The notes under the pieces are model-generated. The model did not search any database and was not told the origin of the DNA. It saw only the letters and a list, made by a program, of their open reading frames with translations. Shown piece by piece: positions 1 to 9,497 of a stretch of DNA of 64,000 nucleotides. How positions within the stretch are numbered: the first letter of the stretch is position 1; each line of letters opens with the position of its first letter. Source of the DNA: Methanobacteriaceae archaeon (lineage in GTDB: Archaea; Methanobacteriota; Methanobacteria; Methanobacteriales; Methanobacteriaceae); NCBI GenBank assembly GCA_027318585.1, contig DAHVOW010000007.1, positions 1 through 64,000 of the forward strand, in the 5' to 3' direction. The position numbers and the translations under genes are program-made.

Positions 1-64
1 ATCCCAGAAAAATATACCAATAAATGAATTAAATAAAAATCATGCTTACTTCACGAGGGATGCT

Positions 65-1390
65 ATGAATTATCAAGGATTGGCCAGGAAATTTTTAGAA
101 TCACAGGATATAGCCATAGGAGATCACATTCTAATCAAAAAAGAGGATTTAAAATACCAGGGAATGTTACTGAATCGGGCAGAAGATGCTGATGACCAGC
201 ATATCGTTATAAAACTGGGTAATGGATATAATATTGGTATTAATATCTCTGAAGCCAGTTTAGAACTTCTTAAAAAGGGTGAAGCCCCTAAAATAGAGCT
301 TGCCCCTTTAGAAATCCAGAAAGATCCAGAAAAAATGGATATATCCATTATTTCCACTGGAGGAACCGTGGCCTCCATCATTGACTATAAAACTGGGGCC
401 GTACACCCCGCCTTCACTGCCGAGGACCTTTTAAGAGCCACACCGGAGCTTCTAGAGGAGGCTAACATCAAGGGCAAGGCCATCATGAATATTCTAAGCG
501 AGAACATGCGACCTGATTACTGGGTCCAGGCCGCCCGATCCATTGCTGATGAAATTAATGACGGGGCCCAGGGGGTGGTGGTGGCTCATGGGACCGATAC
601 CATGCATTACACTTCCGCTGCCCTGAGTTTCATCCTGCAAACACCAGTACCAGTTATCTTAACCGGCGCCCAGCGGAGCTCGGACCGACCCTCATCTGAT
701 GCATTCCTAAACCTCATGAGTTCGGTGGCTGCAGCCCGCTCTGACCTGGCCGAGGTGATGGTGTGCATGCATGCTACTGAAAATGACCGCCATGCTTATC
801 TGCACCGGGGAACCCGGGTGAGGAAGATGCACACCAGTCGTCGGGACACCTTCCAGAGTATCAACAGCTCTCCACTGGCTAAAATCAAGGATGGTAAGGT
901 TAAAATCCTGGACAAACATTACTCCTACCGGAGGAGGAACGAATCCGAATTAGAAGTAAATGACTCACTAGAACCGAAGATAGCATTCATAAAAAGTTTC
1001 CCTGGTATAGTGCCGGAGATGATTGATTATTATGTGGACAAAGGTTATCTGGGACTGGTATTGGAGGGAACTGGTCTCGGACACTGCCCGGAGGATGTGA
1101 TACCCTCCCTAAAACGGGCTGCTGATGAAGGAATCCCGGTAGTAATGACTTCTCAGTGTTTATACGGTAGAACCAACCTTAACGTGTACAGTACCGGCCG
1201 TAAACTCCTTAAAGCGGGGGTGATCTCCGCCGGGGACATGCTCCCGGAAACGGCTTATGTGAAGCTGGTCTGGGTTATGGGACAGACCTCGAACCTTGAG
1301 GAGGTTCGAAAGATCATGCACAGCAACCTGAGGGGAGAATCAGGAGAGAAGTCCTCCAGCCAGTATTTCTTAAAAGATTACGGGGAATAA
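65..1390 (+). CDS. gatD: Glutamyl-tRNA(Gln) amidotransferase subunit D
   Basis: This is the asparaginase-like subunit of archaeal GatDE, which releases ammonia from glutamine so that GatE can convert Glu-tRNA(Gln) to Gln-tRNA(Gln). The 441 residues have an N-terminal beta domain (about 1-85), then an L-asparaginase fold starting at ISTGGTVAS (about 97) and containing the second threonine motif VVAHGTDTMHY (about 172), both catalytic in the family. Length is normal. The ATG has GAGGGA 4 nt upstream. gatE follows after 34 nt, so the two partners are probably co-transcribed. Confidence 0.97.
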   Translation: MNYQGLARKFLESQDIAIGDHILIKKEDLKYQGMLLNRAEDADDQHIVIKLGNGYNIGINISEASLELLKKGEAPKIELAPLEIQKDPEKMDISIISTGGTVASIIDYKTGAVHPAFTAEDLLRATPELLEEANIKGKAIMNILSENMRPDYWVQAARSIADEINDGAQGVVVAHGTDTMHYTSAALSFILQTPVPVILTGAQRSSDRPSSDAFLNLMSSVAAARSDLAEVMVCMHATENDRHAYLHRGTRVRKMHTSRRDTFQSINSSPLAKIKDGKVKILDKHYSYRRRNESELEVNDSLEPKIAFIKSFPGIVPEMIDYYVDKGYLGLVLEGTGLGHCPEDVIPSLKRAADEGIPVVMTSQCLYGRTNLNVYSTGRKLLKAGVISAGDMLPETAYVKLVWVMGQTSNLEEVRKIMHSNLRGESGEKSSSQYFLKDYGE

Positions 1391-1424
1391 GAGATACATA
1401 AACATTCATGTATTGGTGATTAAG

Positions 1425-3302
1425 ATGGATTACTACAAATTGGGCCTCAAGATGGGCCTGGAGATACATCAACAACTCAACACTAAGACCAAGTTATTTT
1501 GTCCCTGTGAATGTGAGTTAACAGATAAAAAACCAAGATACAGGGTACTTAGAAATTTAAGACCCACCCAAAGTGAACTGGGGAAGATTGACCGGGCGGC
1601 CTTCGAAGAAAGCCGCCGTAAATTGACTTTTCTCTATGATGCCTACCCCCACCACACCTGCCTGGTGGAGTCTGATGACGAGCCTCCCCACCCACTTAAC
1701 CAGGAGGCACTGGAAATTGGCCTAATCATAGCATCACTTTTAAACATGAACGTGGTGGACGAGTTCCACACCATGCGAAAACAGGTAATTGATGGTAGTA
1801 ACACTGGAGGCTTTCAGAGAACAGGTTTAGTTGCTACCGATGGATATATGGACACCGAATATGGTAAGGTGGTAATTGAGAATCTGTGTCTGGAAGAAGA
1901 CGCTGCTCGGCGTATGGGGCAGAAGAAGGGTAAGATGGAATTCCGCCTGGACCGGCTGGGAATCCCCTTACTGGAGATCACCACCGACCCTTCCATGAAA
2001 CATCCCGAACAGGTGCGGGAAGTGGCTTACCAGATCGGCCAGGTGCTGCGCAGCACCCGGGTAAAAAGGGGATTGGGAACCATACGTCAGGATCTTAATA
2101 TTTCCATACGTGAAGGTGCTCGGGTGGAGATTAAAGGTGTTCAGGACCTGGATCTGATGCCCACCATGGTTGAAAATGAGGTTAAAAGACAAATAAACCT
2201 TCTAGAGATTCGTGAAGAACTTAAAAAGCGTGGAGCACAAGTACCAGATAAGATATATGAATTGAACCATCTGTTCCAGGATGCTGAATCTAAAATCATA
2301 TCCAAGGCCATCAAAAATAAGGGAAAAGTTTTGGCCATAAAACTGAAAGGTTTTAAAGGATTAATTGGCAGGGAAGTCCAGCCCGGAAGAAGGTTCGGCA
2401 CGGAACTGGCCGGTTATGCCACGAAGATGGGTGTGGCTGGTATATTCCACACCGATGAACTACCGGCCTACGGCATCACCTCCCAGGAAGTGGAAATGGT
2501 TAACCAGTTCCTCACCCTAGATAAAGATGATGCGTTCATCCTGGTAGCCGATGAGGAGGAAAAATCCAAAAACGCACTCCAGGAAGTACAAAGAAGAGCC
2601 AAGACTGCCCTGGTAGGGGTGCCAGAAGAAACCCGTAAGGCCCTGGATGATGCTAACACGGAGTACTTGCGACCACTCCCTACTGCCAGCCGGATGTATG
2701 TGGAAACCGACATCCCTGCCCAGGTAATATCCTCAGATAGGCTGGAGAAGGTCAGATCAAACCTGCCAGAGCTACCGGCTGAGAAGAGGGAAAGGATCAT
2801 GAAGGAATATGGGTTGAGTGAAGATCTGGCCAACCAGTTAGTAAGACAGGACAGATCAGACCAGTTCGAAGAATTAATGGCTGCATGTGAACTGGACTCA
2901 ACCATAATAGCTTCTACCTTGGCATATTCTTTAAAAGAACTAAAAAGAGAAGGATTAAGGGCGGATGAACTGTCCACCTCCGTGTTTATCGACATTTTTA
3001 AACTGGTGGCCGATGGTAAAATAACTAAAGACGCCATTAACCCTGTGATCAAAAAAGTTGTAGAGGATTCTGTTGCTCCGGATGATGCTGCAGAGAAGCT
3101 TAATCTGATGGTGCTCTCCGATGAAGATGTAAAAATTATTATTCAGAAAATAGTGGCTTCCCAGGAACAGATGCTTAAGGAACGAGGCCAGGCAGCCATG
3201 GGTCCGTTGATGGGTATGGCTATGAAGGAACTGAAGGGTAAGGCTGATGGTAAACTGGTGAACAAACTATTGAAGGAAGAAATTAATAAAAATCGGGGGT
3301 AG
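1425..3302 (+). CDS. gatE: Glutamyl-tRNA(Gln) amidotransferase subunit E
   Basis: Partner of GatD; it phosphorylates and amidates Glu on tRNA(Gln). The protein opens with the GatB/GatE motif GLKMGLEIHQQL, has an AspRS-like insert in the middle, and ends in a GatB/YqeY-type helical tail (about 480-625). The frame is open from a TTG at 1413, but GGTGAT at 1415-1420 sits 4 nt before the ATG at 1425, so that start was chosen (625 residues, usual length). The gene ends just before trxB. Confidence 0.97.
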   Translation: MDYYKLGLKMGLEIHQQLNTKTKLFCPCECELTDKKPRYRVLRNLRPTQSELGKIDRAAFEESRRKLTFLYDAYPHHTCLVESDDEPPHPLNQEALEIGLIIASLLNMNVVDEFHTMRKQVIDGSNTGGFQRTGLVATDGYMDTEYGKVVIENLCLEEDAARRMGQKKGKMEFRLDRLGIPLLEITTDPSMKHPEQVREVAYQIGQVLRSTRVKRGLGTIRQDLNISIREGARVEIKGVQDLDLMPTMVENEVKRQINLLEIREELKKRGAQVPDKIYELNHLFQDAESKIISKAIKNKGKVLAIKLKGFKGLIGREVQPGRRFGTELAGYATKMGVAGIFHTDELPAYGITSQEVEMVNQFLTLDKDDAFILVADEEEKSKNALQEVQRRAKTALVGVPEETRKALDDANTEYLRPLPTASRMYVETDIPAQVISSDRLEKVRSNLPELPAEKRERIMKEYGLSEDLANQLVRQDRSDQFEELMAACELDSTIIASTLAYSLKELKREGLRADELSTSVFIDIFKLVADGKITKDAINPVIKKVVEDSVAPDDAAEKLNLMVLSDEDVKIIIQKIVASQEQMLKERGQAAMGPLMGMAMKELKGKADGKLVNKLLKEEINKNRG

Positions 3303-3311
3303 GTGATTTCT

Positions 3312-4241
3312 ATGGAGGAATATGATATTATTATAGTTGGCGGAGGGCCAGCCGGATTAACTGCGGCAATCTATGCCGGCAGACAGGGAGAAAAGGCCTT
3401 AATTCTGGAGATGATGACGGGTGCTGGATCAGGGTACATGGTTCCTGCTATGGAGAATTATCCTGGTTTCGTGAAGACCTCAGGAAAGGATCTACTGGAG
3501 ATCATGAAAAAACAGGCCGAAGAGTATGTGCCCATTAAGAATATGGAAGAAGTTAAAAAAATTGTCCCATTGGATGATAAGAAAATGGAGGTTACAACCT
3601 CTAAGGGGCAGTATATCACCCGTTCAGTGATAATATCCACGGGCAGCCGTCACCGACGTCTTAAAGTACCTGGAGAAATTGAATTCATTGGTCGGGGAGT
3701 TTGTTACTGTGCCATCTGTGATGGGCCTCTGTATATTGGTAAACGGGTTTTGATGATTGGTGGTGGGAATGCCGCAGTCCAAGAAGCCCTTTTCTTGGAG
3801 AGTATGGGGGTAAAAGTAACTTTAGTTCACCGCAGAGATGAATTAAGGGCAGAAAAGTATCTACAGGATCAATTAAAAGAAAGGAATATACCCATTATTT
3901 GGGATTCTGTGGTTGAGGAGATTAAAGGAGATACTATGGTTAATAAGGCGATCCTCTACAACAGAAAAGAAGATAAAAGAATAGAGGTCGATACTGACGG
4001 GGTATTCGTTGCCATAGGAGTGGAACCACTAAATGAGGCAGCCATCGGTGCTGGAGTAAATGTGGATAAGAATGGCTTTATAATCGTGGATAAATTGATG
4101 CGCACCAATATTCCCCGGATATATGCCGCAGGGGATATTACTGGTGGAATAAACCAGTGGGTGGTGGCTTGTGCAGAGGGAGGAATAGCTGCTTTATCTG
4201 CCCATGTAGATATTATGGATTTAGATCTCAAAAAAACTTAA
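3312..4241 (+). CDS. trxB: Thioredoxin-disulfide reductase family flavoprotein
   Basis: Flavin-dependent reductase of thioredoxin-like proteins. An FAD-binding GGGPAGL motif is near the N-terminus, the redox-active Cys pair is in CYCAICDGP (about 130-140), a second dinucleotide site GGGNAAVQEA follows, and AAGDITGG near the C-terminus is the usual FAD contact. About 309 residues is the normal length. ATG at 3312 was preferred over the in-frame GTG at 3303 because AGGTGA lies just upstream of it. Whether NADPH or F420H2 is the electron donor cannot be told from the sequence. Confidence 0.93.
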   Translation: MEEYDIIIVGGGPAGLTAAIYAGRQGEKALILEMMTGAGSGYMVPAMENYPGFVKTSGKDLLEIMKKQAEEYVPIKNMEEVKKIVPLDDKKMEVTTSKGQYITRSVIISTGSRHRRLKVPGEIEFIGRGVCYCAICDGPLYIGKRVLMIGGGNAAVQEALFLESMGVKVTLVHRRDELRAEKYLQDQLKERNIPIIWDSVVEEIKGDTMVNKAILYNRKEDKRIEVDTDGVFVAIGVEPLNEAAIGAGVNVDKNGFIIVDKLMRTNIPRIYAAGDITGGINQWVVACAEGGIAALSAHVDIMDLDLKKT

Positions 4242-4305
4242 TATAAGGTTGGATTTTGGAACAGAGAGTAGAAATCACAAAAAAAATCCATAGAACTCGA
4301 TTTTA

Positions 4306-5139
4306 ATGAAAAGTAAGATTTATTTTGGACCGGCAGGCAACCCAATAGGGTTCAATGGTCCTACGGTGGAAGTTTGTGACTATATCCGTAGTATTGGTCT
4401 GGATGCTTACGAGTACCAGGCCACCTATGGTGTGCGAATTAAGAAACAGTCCGCTCTGGAATTGGGAAATAACGCACAGAAAAATGAGGTACTGATCTCC
4501 ATGCATGCCCCCTACTACATTAACCTCTCCTCCCCCAAGGATGATGTGCTGCAAAGATCCATAGAACGCCTGGTCCAGTCGGCCCGAGCTGCAGAGTGGA
4601 TGGGAGCCTACCGGATAGTGTTTCACCCGGGCTTTTACACCTCCTATTCCCGCCAAGAAGCACTTCAAAGATGTAAAAATACCATAGGGGCTTTGATGGA
4701 AAAATTGGATGGGCTGGGTGTGGATAAATTCACTTTTGGCCCGGAGACCACTGGTAAAAGGTCTCAGCTGGGAAGTCTGGACGAAATAATTGATATTTGC
4801 CAGTCATTCGAACACTTCCAACCCACGGTGGACTTTGCCCATGTCCATGCCCGTAATCAGGGATGCTTGAAGGATAAAGATGACTATCACAGAATCTTTG
4901 TAAAACTAGAGGATGGTCTAGGGATTAAAACCCTGCACTCCCATTTCACGAAAATTGAATACACCGCAGCTGGGGAACGGCGGCATCATGTGTTAATGGA
5001 TGAAGATTATGGTCCGCCCCTGGAACCCTTGCTAGGGGCAATTCAGGAATGCGGCTGGCTGGGTACTGTTATCTGTGAAACTCCCTTTTTGGAGAAGGAC
5101 TCACTTCTAATGAAGGCGATGTATGAATCAATGCTCTGA
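4306..5139 (+). CDS. Endonuclease IV-like AP endonuclease (TIM barrel)
   Basis: Likely a metal-dependent apurinic/apyrimidinic endonuclease of base-excision repair (family 2, Nfo-like). The 277 residues form a TIM barrel with metal ligand motifs of the family in order: MHAPYYINL (about 66), FHPGFY (about 105), GPETTGK with a catalytic Glu (about 145), VDFAHVHAR (about 174) and HSHFTKIEY (about 207). A xylose isomerase-like sugar-phosphate enzyme is the alternative. There is no clear Shine-Dalgarno before the ATG, so the message may start close to it. Confidence 0.85.
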   Translation: MKSKIYFGPAGNPIGFNGPTVEVCDYIRSIGLDAYEYQATYGVRIKKQSALELGNNAQKNEVLISMHAPYYINLSSPKDDVLQRSIERLVQSARAAEWMGAYRIVFHPGFYTSYSRQEALQRCKNTIGALMEKLDGLGVDKFTFGPETTGKRSQLGSLDEIIDICQSFEHFQPTVDFAHVHARNQGCLKDKDDYHRIFVKLEDGLGIKTLHSHFTKIEYTAAGERRHHVLMDEDYGPPLEPLLGAIQECGWLGTVICETPFLEKDSLLMKAMYESML

Positions 5140-5156
5140 ATAATTTTAAAGGTGTT

Positions 5157-5918
5157 TTAAATCTTAATCACGAAGGAACAGTAGCCACTGCCCATGGCAT
5201 GGCACTTAACTTCTTGGACCTTGGCTTTTTCTTTATAGTATTTGCTGAATAGGGCTTCTAATATCCCAGTATCAAAGGCACAGGCCGGTCGATTTAGCTG
5301 TGGGAGGCCACTGCATTCAAAACAGTCTGCTACGTTTATTATCAATGGTTGGATGCTTTTAACTTCCACCCGGCCCAGGTTATGGGTTTCCCAGAATCCG
5401 GCAATATTTTGCAAAAATTGATCTTCGGTGGGGTTGTGCAGTTGGTCGTAAAGCACTTCCCCGACACTTAAACCGGCATCATGGAGAATAGGGTCGATAT
5501 TCATGCCCTGGTTCATGAGGGAGACCCTTATGGTGTGAAATAGGAGTCGGAAGAACTCGAAGGGATTGTTTTCACTTTTAATGTAACGGATTATGTGTTC
5601 TTTCAGGTTTTCTTCCATGTTCCGTCGTTGAAGCTTCCCCACGTAGCCAGATTTAATAAAGAAAATCTTTTTTCGGGCGTCGGTGGGATGTGATCTGGAT
5701 CCGATGATGCCTTCCTGGGAGAGTTCCTTAAGGTGACCGGAGACAGTTGATTTGGCTCGGCCAGATATTTTCACTATCTCGTCAAAGCTCAAATCCCTTT
5801 CTCGAAGCATTGATAATATTTTAACCCGTAAAGGACTTTTGATTACCTGCAAACCCTCAGAAGTGGAGAATATTTCCACTTCCTGGTCTAGACTGTTGTG
5901 GTCCTGATATTTTGTCAT
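5157..5918 (-). CDS. msvR: MsvR-like redox-sensing regulator (HTH plus V4R domain)
   Basis: Probable redox-responsive transcription regulator of the methanogen-specific MsvR family. Residues about 15-85 form an ArsR-type winged helix (SPLRVKILSMLRERDLSFDEI; recognition segment GRAKSTVSGHLKEL). The C-terminal half looks like a V4R domain with Cys residues in ADCFECSG, PAC, VKCHAMGSGYC, which in MsvR sense redox state. It is the last gene of a minus-strand operon (rubredoxin-hcp-cupin-Cys-rich-msvR). The ATG at 5918 is preferred; a GTG lies 6 nt upstream. The assignment rests on domain order, cysteines and context. Confidence 0.8.
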   Translation of the reverse strand: MTKYQDHNSLDQEVEIFSTSEGLQVIKSPLRVKILSMLRERDLSFDEIVKISGRAKSTVSGHLKELSQEGIIGSRSHPTDARKKIFFIKSGYVGKLQRRNMEENLKEHIIRYIKSENNPFEFFRLLFHTIRVSLMNQGMNIDPILHDAGLSVGEVLYDQLHNPTEDQFLQNIAGFWETHNLGRVEVKSIQPLIINVADCFECSGLPQLNRPACAFDTGILEALFSKYYKEKAKVQEVKCHAMGSGYCSFVIKI

Positions 5919-5945
5919 TTTCACGCTCTTTATCGATTAGGGAAA

Positions 5946-6137
5946 TTAGGGTTTATCACATCTAAAACAGTACTCGGTATCCTGGTTGGTCCTGAATATT
6001 TTTCCACGACCCTTACAGGTGACTTCTCGGAGTTCAGATTTTTTATCCACTATATCCAACGAACAGGAACATTTCCAACCCATTTTGCCTTTAAGGGCTT
6101 GTTCAAATGCTTTTTCATCAAAATCTTCTTCAGGCAT
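5946..6137 (-). CDS. Small cysteine-rich protein, probable metal site
   Basis: A 63-residue protein whose family I do not recognise. Five cysteines, in a CxC pair (WKCSCS), one central Cys (VTCKGRGK) and a C-terminal CxxC (YCFRC), suggest a zinc ribbon or a small iron centre. It lies between the cupin gene and the MsvR-like regulator with short gaps (36 and 27 nt), so it is likely part of the same redox-stress transcript. RGKIF at the third Cys position replaces what would be a second CxxC, so only one canonical pair remains. Confidence 0.7.
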   Translation of the reverse strand: MPEEDFDEKAFEQALKGKMGWKCSCSLDIVDKKSELREVTCKGRGKIFRTNQDTEYCFRCDKP

Positions 6138-6173
6138 GATTTTACCTCTCTAATAGATTCTTATCATAGGAAG

Positions 6174-6512
6174 TTAGAGTAGCTTCGTTTCCTCCAGGGG
6201 TTTAGGAACCTTCACCACTAAGAAGCGGAGAACTCCATCACTTTCATTGTACCAGCAGTGGGGAATACGGGCGGGGCTGTCGATTAGGGTGTCCTGGGAA
6301 ACTTCCTGCTTTTCATCACCTATTTCCACTATTCCAGTTCCTTCCAACACATAGAAAAAGACATCTACTGGGGTTATATGTCTTATGAGCTTTTCACCAG
6401 GCTGTAAAGTGATGAGCACTGTCATAGCATGTTCAGTATCATAAAGTTTCCTTACATCTACCTTGTGTGGTGTATCGGCAATGGGCACATCCTTAGCCTC
6501 AACTGTTTTCAT
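6174..6512 (-). CDS. Cupin-fold protein
   Basis: A single-domain cupin of about 112 residues. The first cupin motif is diverged (around LIRHITPVDVFFYVLEGTGIVEIG) and the second is around SPARIPHCWYNESDGVLRFLVVK. With His in both motifs it could bind a metal, but the substrate is unknown. It lies between hcp and the Cys-rich gene in the redox operon. The ATG at 6512 is preferred to the one at 6521, because GAGATGAT is placed as its ribosome site. Confidence 0.8.
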   Translation of the reverse strand: MKTVEAKDVPIADTPHKVDVRKLYDTEHAMTVLITLQPGEKLIRHITPVDVFFYVLEGTGIVEIGDEKQEVSQDTLIDSPARIPHCWYNESDGVLRFLVVKVPKPLEETKLL

Positions 6513-6573
6513 AATGATCATCTCTTTTTTTTTTGAATGTTTTAAATATAAAAAAAATAAAGAGGGGGTTGAA

Positions 6574-7884
<1,311 letters not shown>

Positions 7885-7944
7885 CTTATCTTCTCCTTCA
7901 AGGTTTTCTTTTTTAAATAAATCAACAAATCCCATTTTAATACC

Positions 7945-8103
7945 CTATTCAGCTACGAACTGGTCTTTTCCCACACCACAAAGGGGACATAACCAGTCAT
8001 CAGGTAAATCTTCGAAGCCGGTTCCAGCTTCTACACCACTATCGGGGTCTCCTTTCTCAGGATCATAGATATAATCACATATCACACATCGGTATTTTTG
8101 CAT
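7945..8103 (-). CDS. rub: Rubredoxin
   Basis: A 52-residue rubredoxin, an electron carrier with a single iron held by four Cys. Both ligand pairs are visible: YRCVICDYIYDP at the N-terminus and PDDWLCPLCGVGKDQF near the C-terminus, with the usual aromatic residues and the GVEAGTGFEDLPDDW linker. It is the first gene of the redox operon, 60 nt before hcp, and probably donates electrons to Hcp. Its promoter carries the MsvR-type boxes at 8122-8155. Confidence 0.97.
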   Translation of the reverse strand: MQKYRCVICDYIYDPEKGDPDSGVEAGTGFEDLPDDWLCPLCGVGKDQFVAE

Positions 8104-8121
8104 ACTACATCACCAACTTTG

Positions 8122-8137
8122 TTCGGTTTAACCCGAA
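8122..8137. promoter_or_regulatory. MsvR-type inverted repeat, box 1
   Basis: TTCGGTTTAACCCGAA is a dyad TTCG-N8-CGAA. As I remember it, the MsvR site in Methanothermobacter is TTCGTAN4TACGAA, which has the same half-sites and spacing. The box lies between the rubredoxin TATA box and its ATG, so bound regulator would be expected to repress. Confidence 0.65.
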
Positions 8138-8139
8138 TG

Positions 8140-8155
8140 TTCAATTGTATCCGAA
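8140..8155. promoter_or_regulatory. MsvR-type inverted repeat, box 2
   Basis: TTCAATTGTATCCGAA has one mismatch in the left half-site (TTCA-N8-CGAA). It starts 18 bp from the start of box 1, nearly two helical turns, and overlaps the expected transcription start of the rubredoxin operon. Confidence 0.55.
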
Positions 8156-8161
8156 CAATTT

Positions 8162-8169
8162 GTATATAA
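8162..8169 (-). promoter_or_regulatory. TATA box of the rub-hcp-msvR operon
   Basis: Read on the minus strand, CTTATATACA fits an archaeal TATA box. It lies about 60 nt upstream of the rubredoxin ATG and directly upstream of the two MsvR-type boxes. Confidence 0.6.
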
Positions 8170-8309
8170 GTCTTGCGGTTTTAAATGGAAACTATAAAAA
8201 TAAGGTTGGGAAAAATATTTATCTTCCCCGCACCAAGATTTAAACAATTAAATTTTAGATTTTATCGATTTAACTTAGAAGATTAACACAAAATCGGCAG
8301 GTATTCTAT

Positions 8310-9431
8310 TTGAAACTTAACAATATAACTCCAGATCTCGTATTATCAGAAAAAAAGAAATCCATCAATCCAGAGGAAGCAAAAAGAGAATGTAAATTAG
8401 TGGTCTTGGAATCAATTGGTTATCCATTCCTGTGTAACCTGGTTGAGAATCCTAAAATAGAGATCTTTGACAAGGAACTATTTGAACTATACGCCCAGGA
8501 TCAATGGGATGGTTTCACGGTAAACGAGGGTTCTTTTCTATTTGATCAGAAGCTTTTACCTGATTTTGCATTTAAAATAATTAAAGCACACCCGGAAAAT
8601 TCACGAATAACCAAAAACACTTCTATTCTACTGATGGAGGTTCCTGAAGTTCGTGAAATAAAAAGGGTTGAAAGTAACATCCTGATGGAGGATGTCATTG
8701 GCCAAAAACGGGCCAAAACCAAGTGCAAGATCATCATGAAGTATCTGCAGGACCCGGAAATATTTGGGGAATGGGCACCTAGAAATGTTCTTTTCCATGG
8801 TTATCCCGGAACCGGGAAGACCATGCTGGCCAAATCTCTTTCTAATGAACTTAAAATCCCATTATTCCTGGTTAAAGCCACTAGTCTAATTGGCGAACAC
8901 GTTGGTGATGGGGCCCGACAGATTCATGACTTATTTGAAATGGCTTCCAGCTGTGCTCCCTCAGTTATCTTCATAGATGAGATAGACGCCATAGGGCTGG
9001 ACAGACGATACCAATCTCTTCGTGGAGATGTTTCCGAGGTAGTTAATGCTCTTCTCACCGAGATGGACGGTATAATCCCGAATCAGGGGGTAGTTACCAT
9101 AGGAGCCACCAATAATCCTCCCCTCTTGGATCAGGCTCTGCGCAGTCGATTCGAAGAGGAGATTGAATTCACCTTACCTGATGAATCGGAAAGATTATCC
9201 ATCCTGGAACTTTATTCTACGTCCATGCCTCTGGAAGTGGATGTTGACCTTAAAAAATTGGCCATACTTACCAGGGGAATGTCTGGAAGGGACATAAAGG
9301 ACCGAGTCCTAAAAGTAGCTCTACATACGGCTTTATCTTGTGATGATGACGTGTTAGTATGGAAACACGTTGAATATGCCCTGAAGCATCATGATAAAGT
9401 TAAAAAAGAACCCAAAGAGATGTACGCTTAA
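8310..9431 (+). CDS. AAA family ATPase
   Basis: A single-ring-domain AAA ATPase of 373 residues. Walker A is HGYPGTGKTMLAKSL (about 168-180), Walker B is SVIFIDEIDAIGLDRR (about 228), sensor 1 is GATNNPPLLDQALRSRF with the arginine finger region, and a C-terminal AAA lid follows. The N-terminal 120 residues are of a type I do not recognise. It resembles the Cdc48/PAN group but lacks the PAN coiled coil. The TTG start has AGGT 7 nt upstream. The gene is divergent from the redox operon across the MsvR-box region. Confidence 0.85.
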   Translation: MKLNNITPDLVLSEKKKSINPEEAKRECKLVVLESIGYPFLCNLVENPKIEIFDKELFELYAQDQWDGFTVNEGSFLFDQKLLPDFAFKIIKAHPENSRITKNTSILLMEVPEVREIKRVESNILMEDVIGQKRAKTKCKIIMKYLQDPEIFGEWAPRNVLFHGYPGTGKTMLAKSLSNELKIPLFLVKATSLIGEHVGDGARQIHDLFEMASSCAPSVIFIDEIDAIGLDRRYQSLRGDVSEVVNALLTEMDGIIPNQGVVTIGATNNPPLLDQALRSRFEEEIEFTLPDESERLSILELYSTSMPLEVDVDLKKLAILTRGMSGRDIKDRVLKVALHTALSCDDDVLVWKHVEYALKHHDKVKKEPKEMYA

Positions 9432-9437
9432 CATCTC

Positions 9438-9447
9438 TATTTTTTTT
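9438..9447 (+). terminator. Oligo-T terminator after the AAA ATPase gene
   Basis: A run of nine T residues directly follows the stop codon in the convergent gap before hemA. Archaeal RNA polymerase ends efficiently at such runs. Confidence 0.5.
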
Positions 9448-9497
9448 TATTAATAAGAGGTATTAAGAAAAATCTATTGAAAAAATTTCAAAAAAAA

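Noticed and set aside
2468..3052. Long minus-strand frame of 194 residues opposite gatE
   Set aside because: Shadow of the well-supported gatE coding strand; no ribosome site or recognisable domain.
4303..4668. Minus-strand frame of 121 residues opposite the endonuclease IV-like gene
   Set aside because: Overlaps a gene with clear active-site motifs on the other strand; treated as a shadow.
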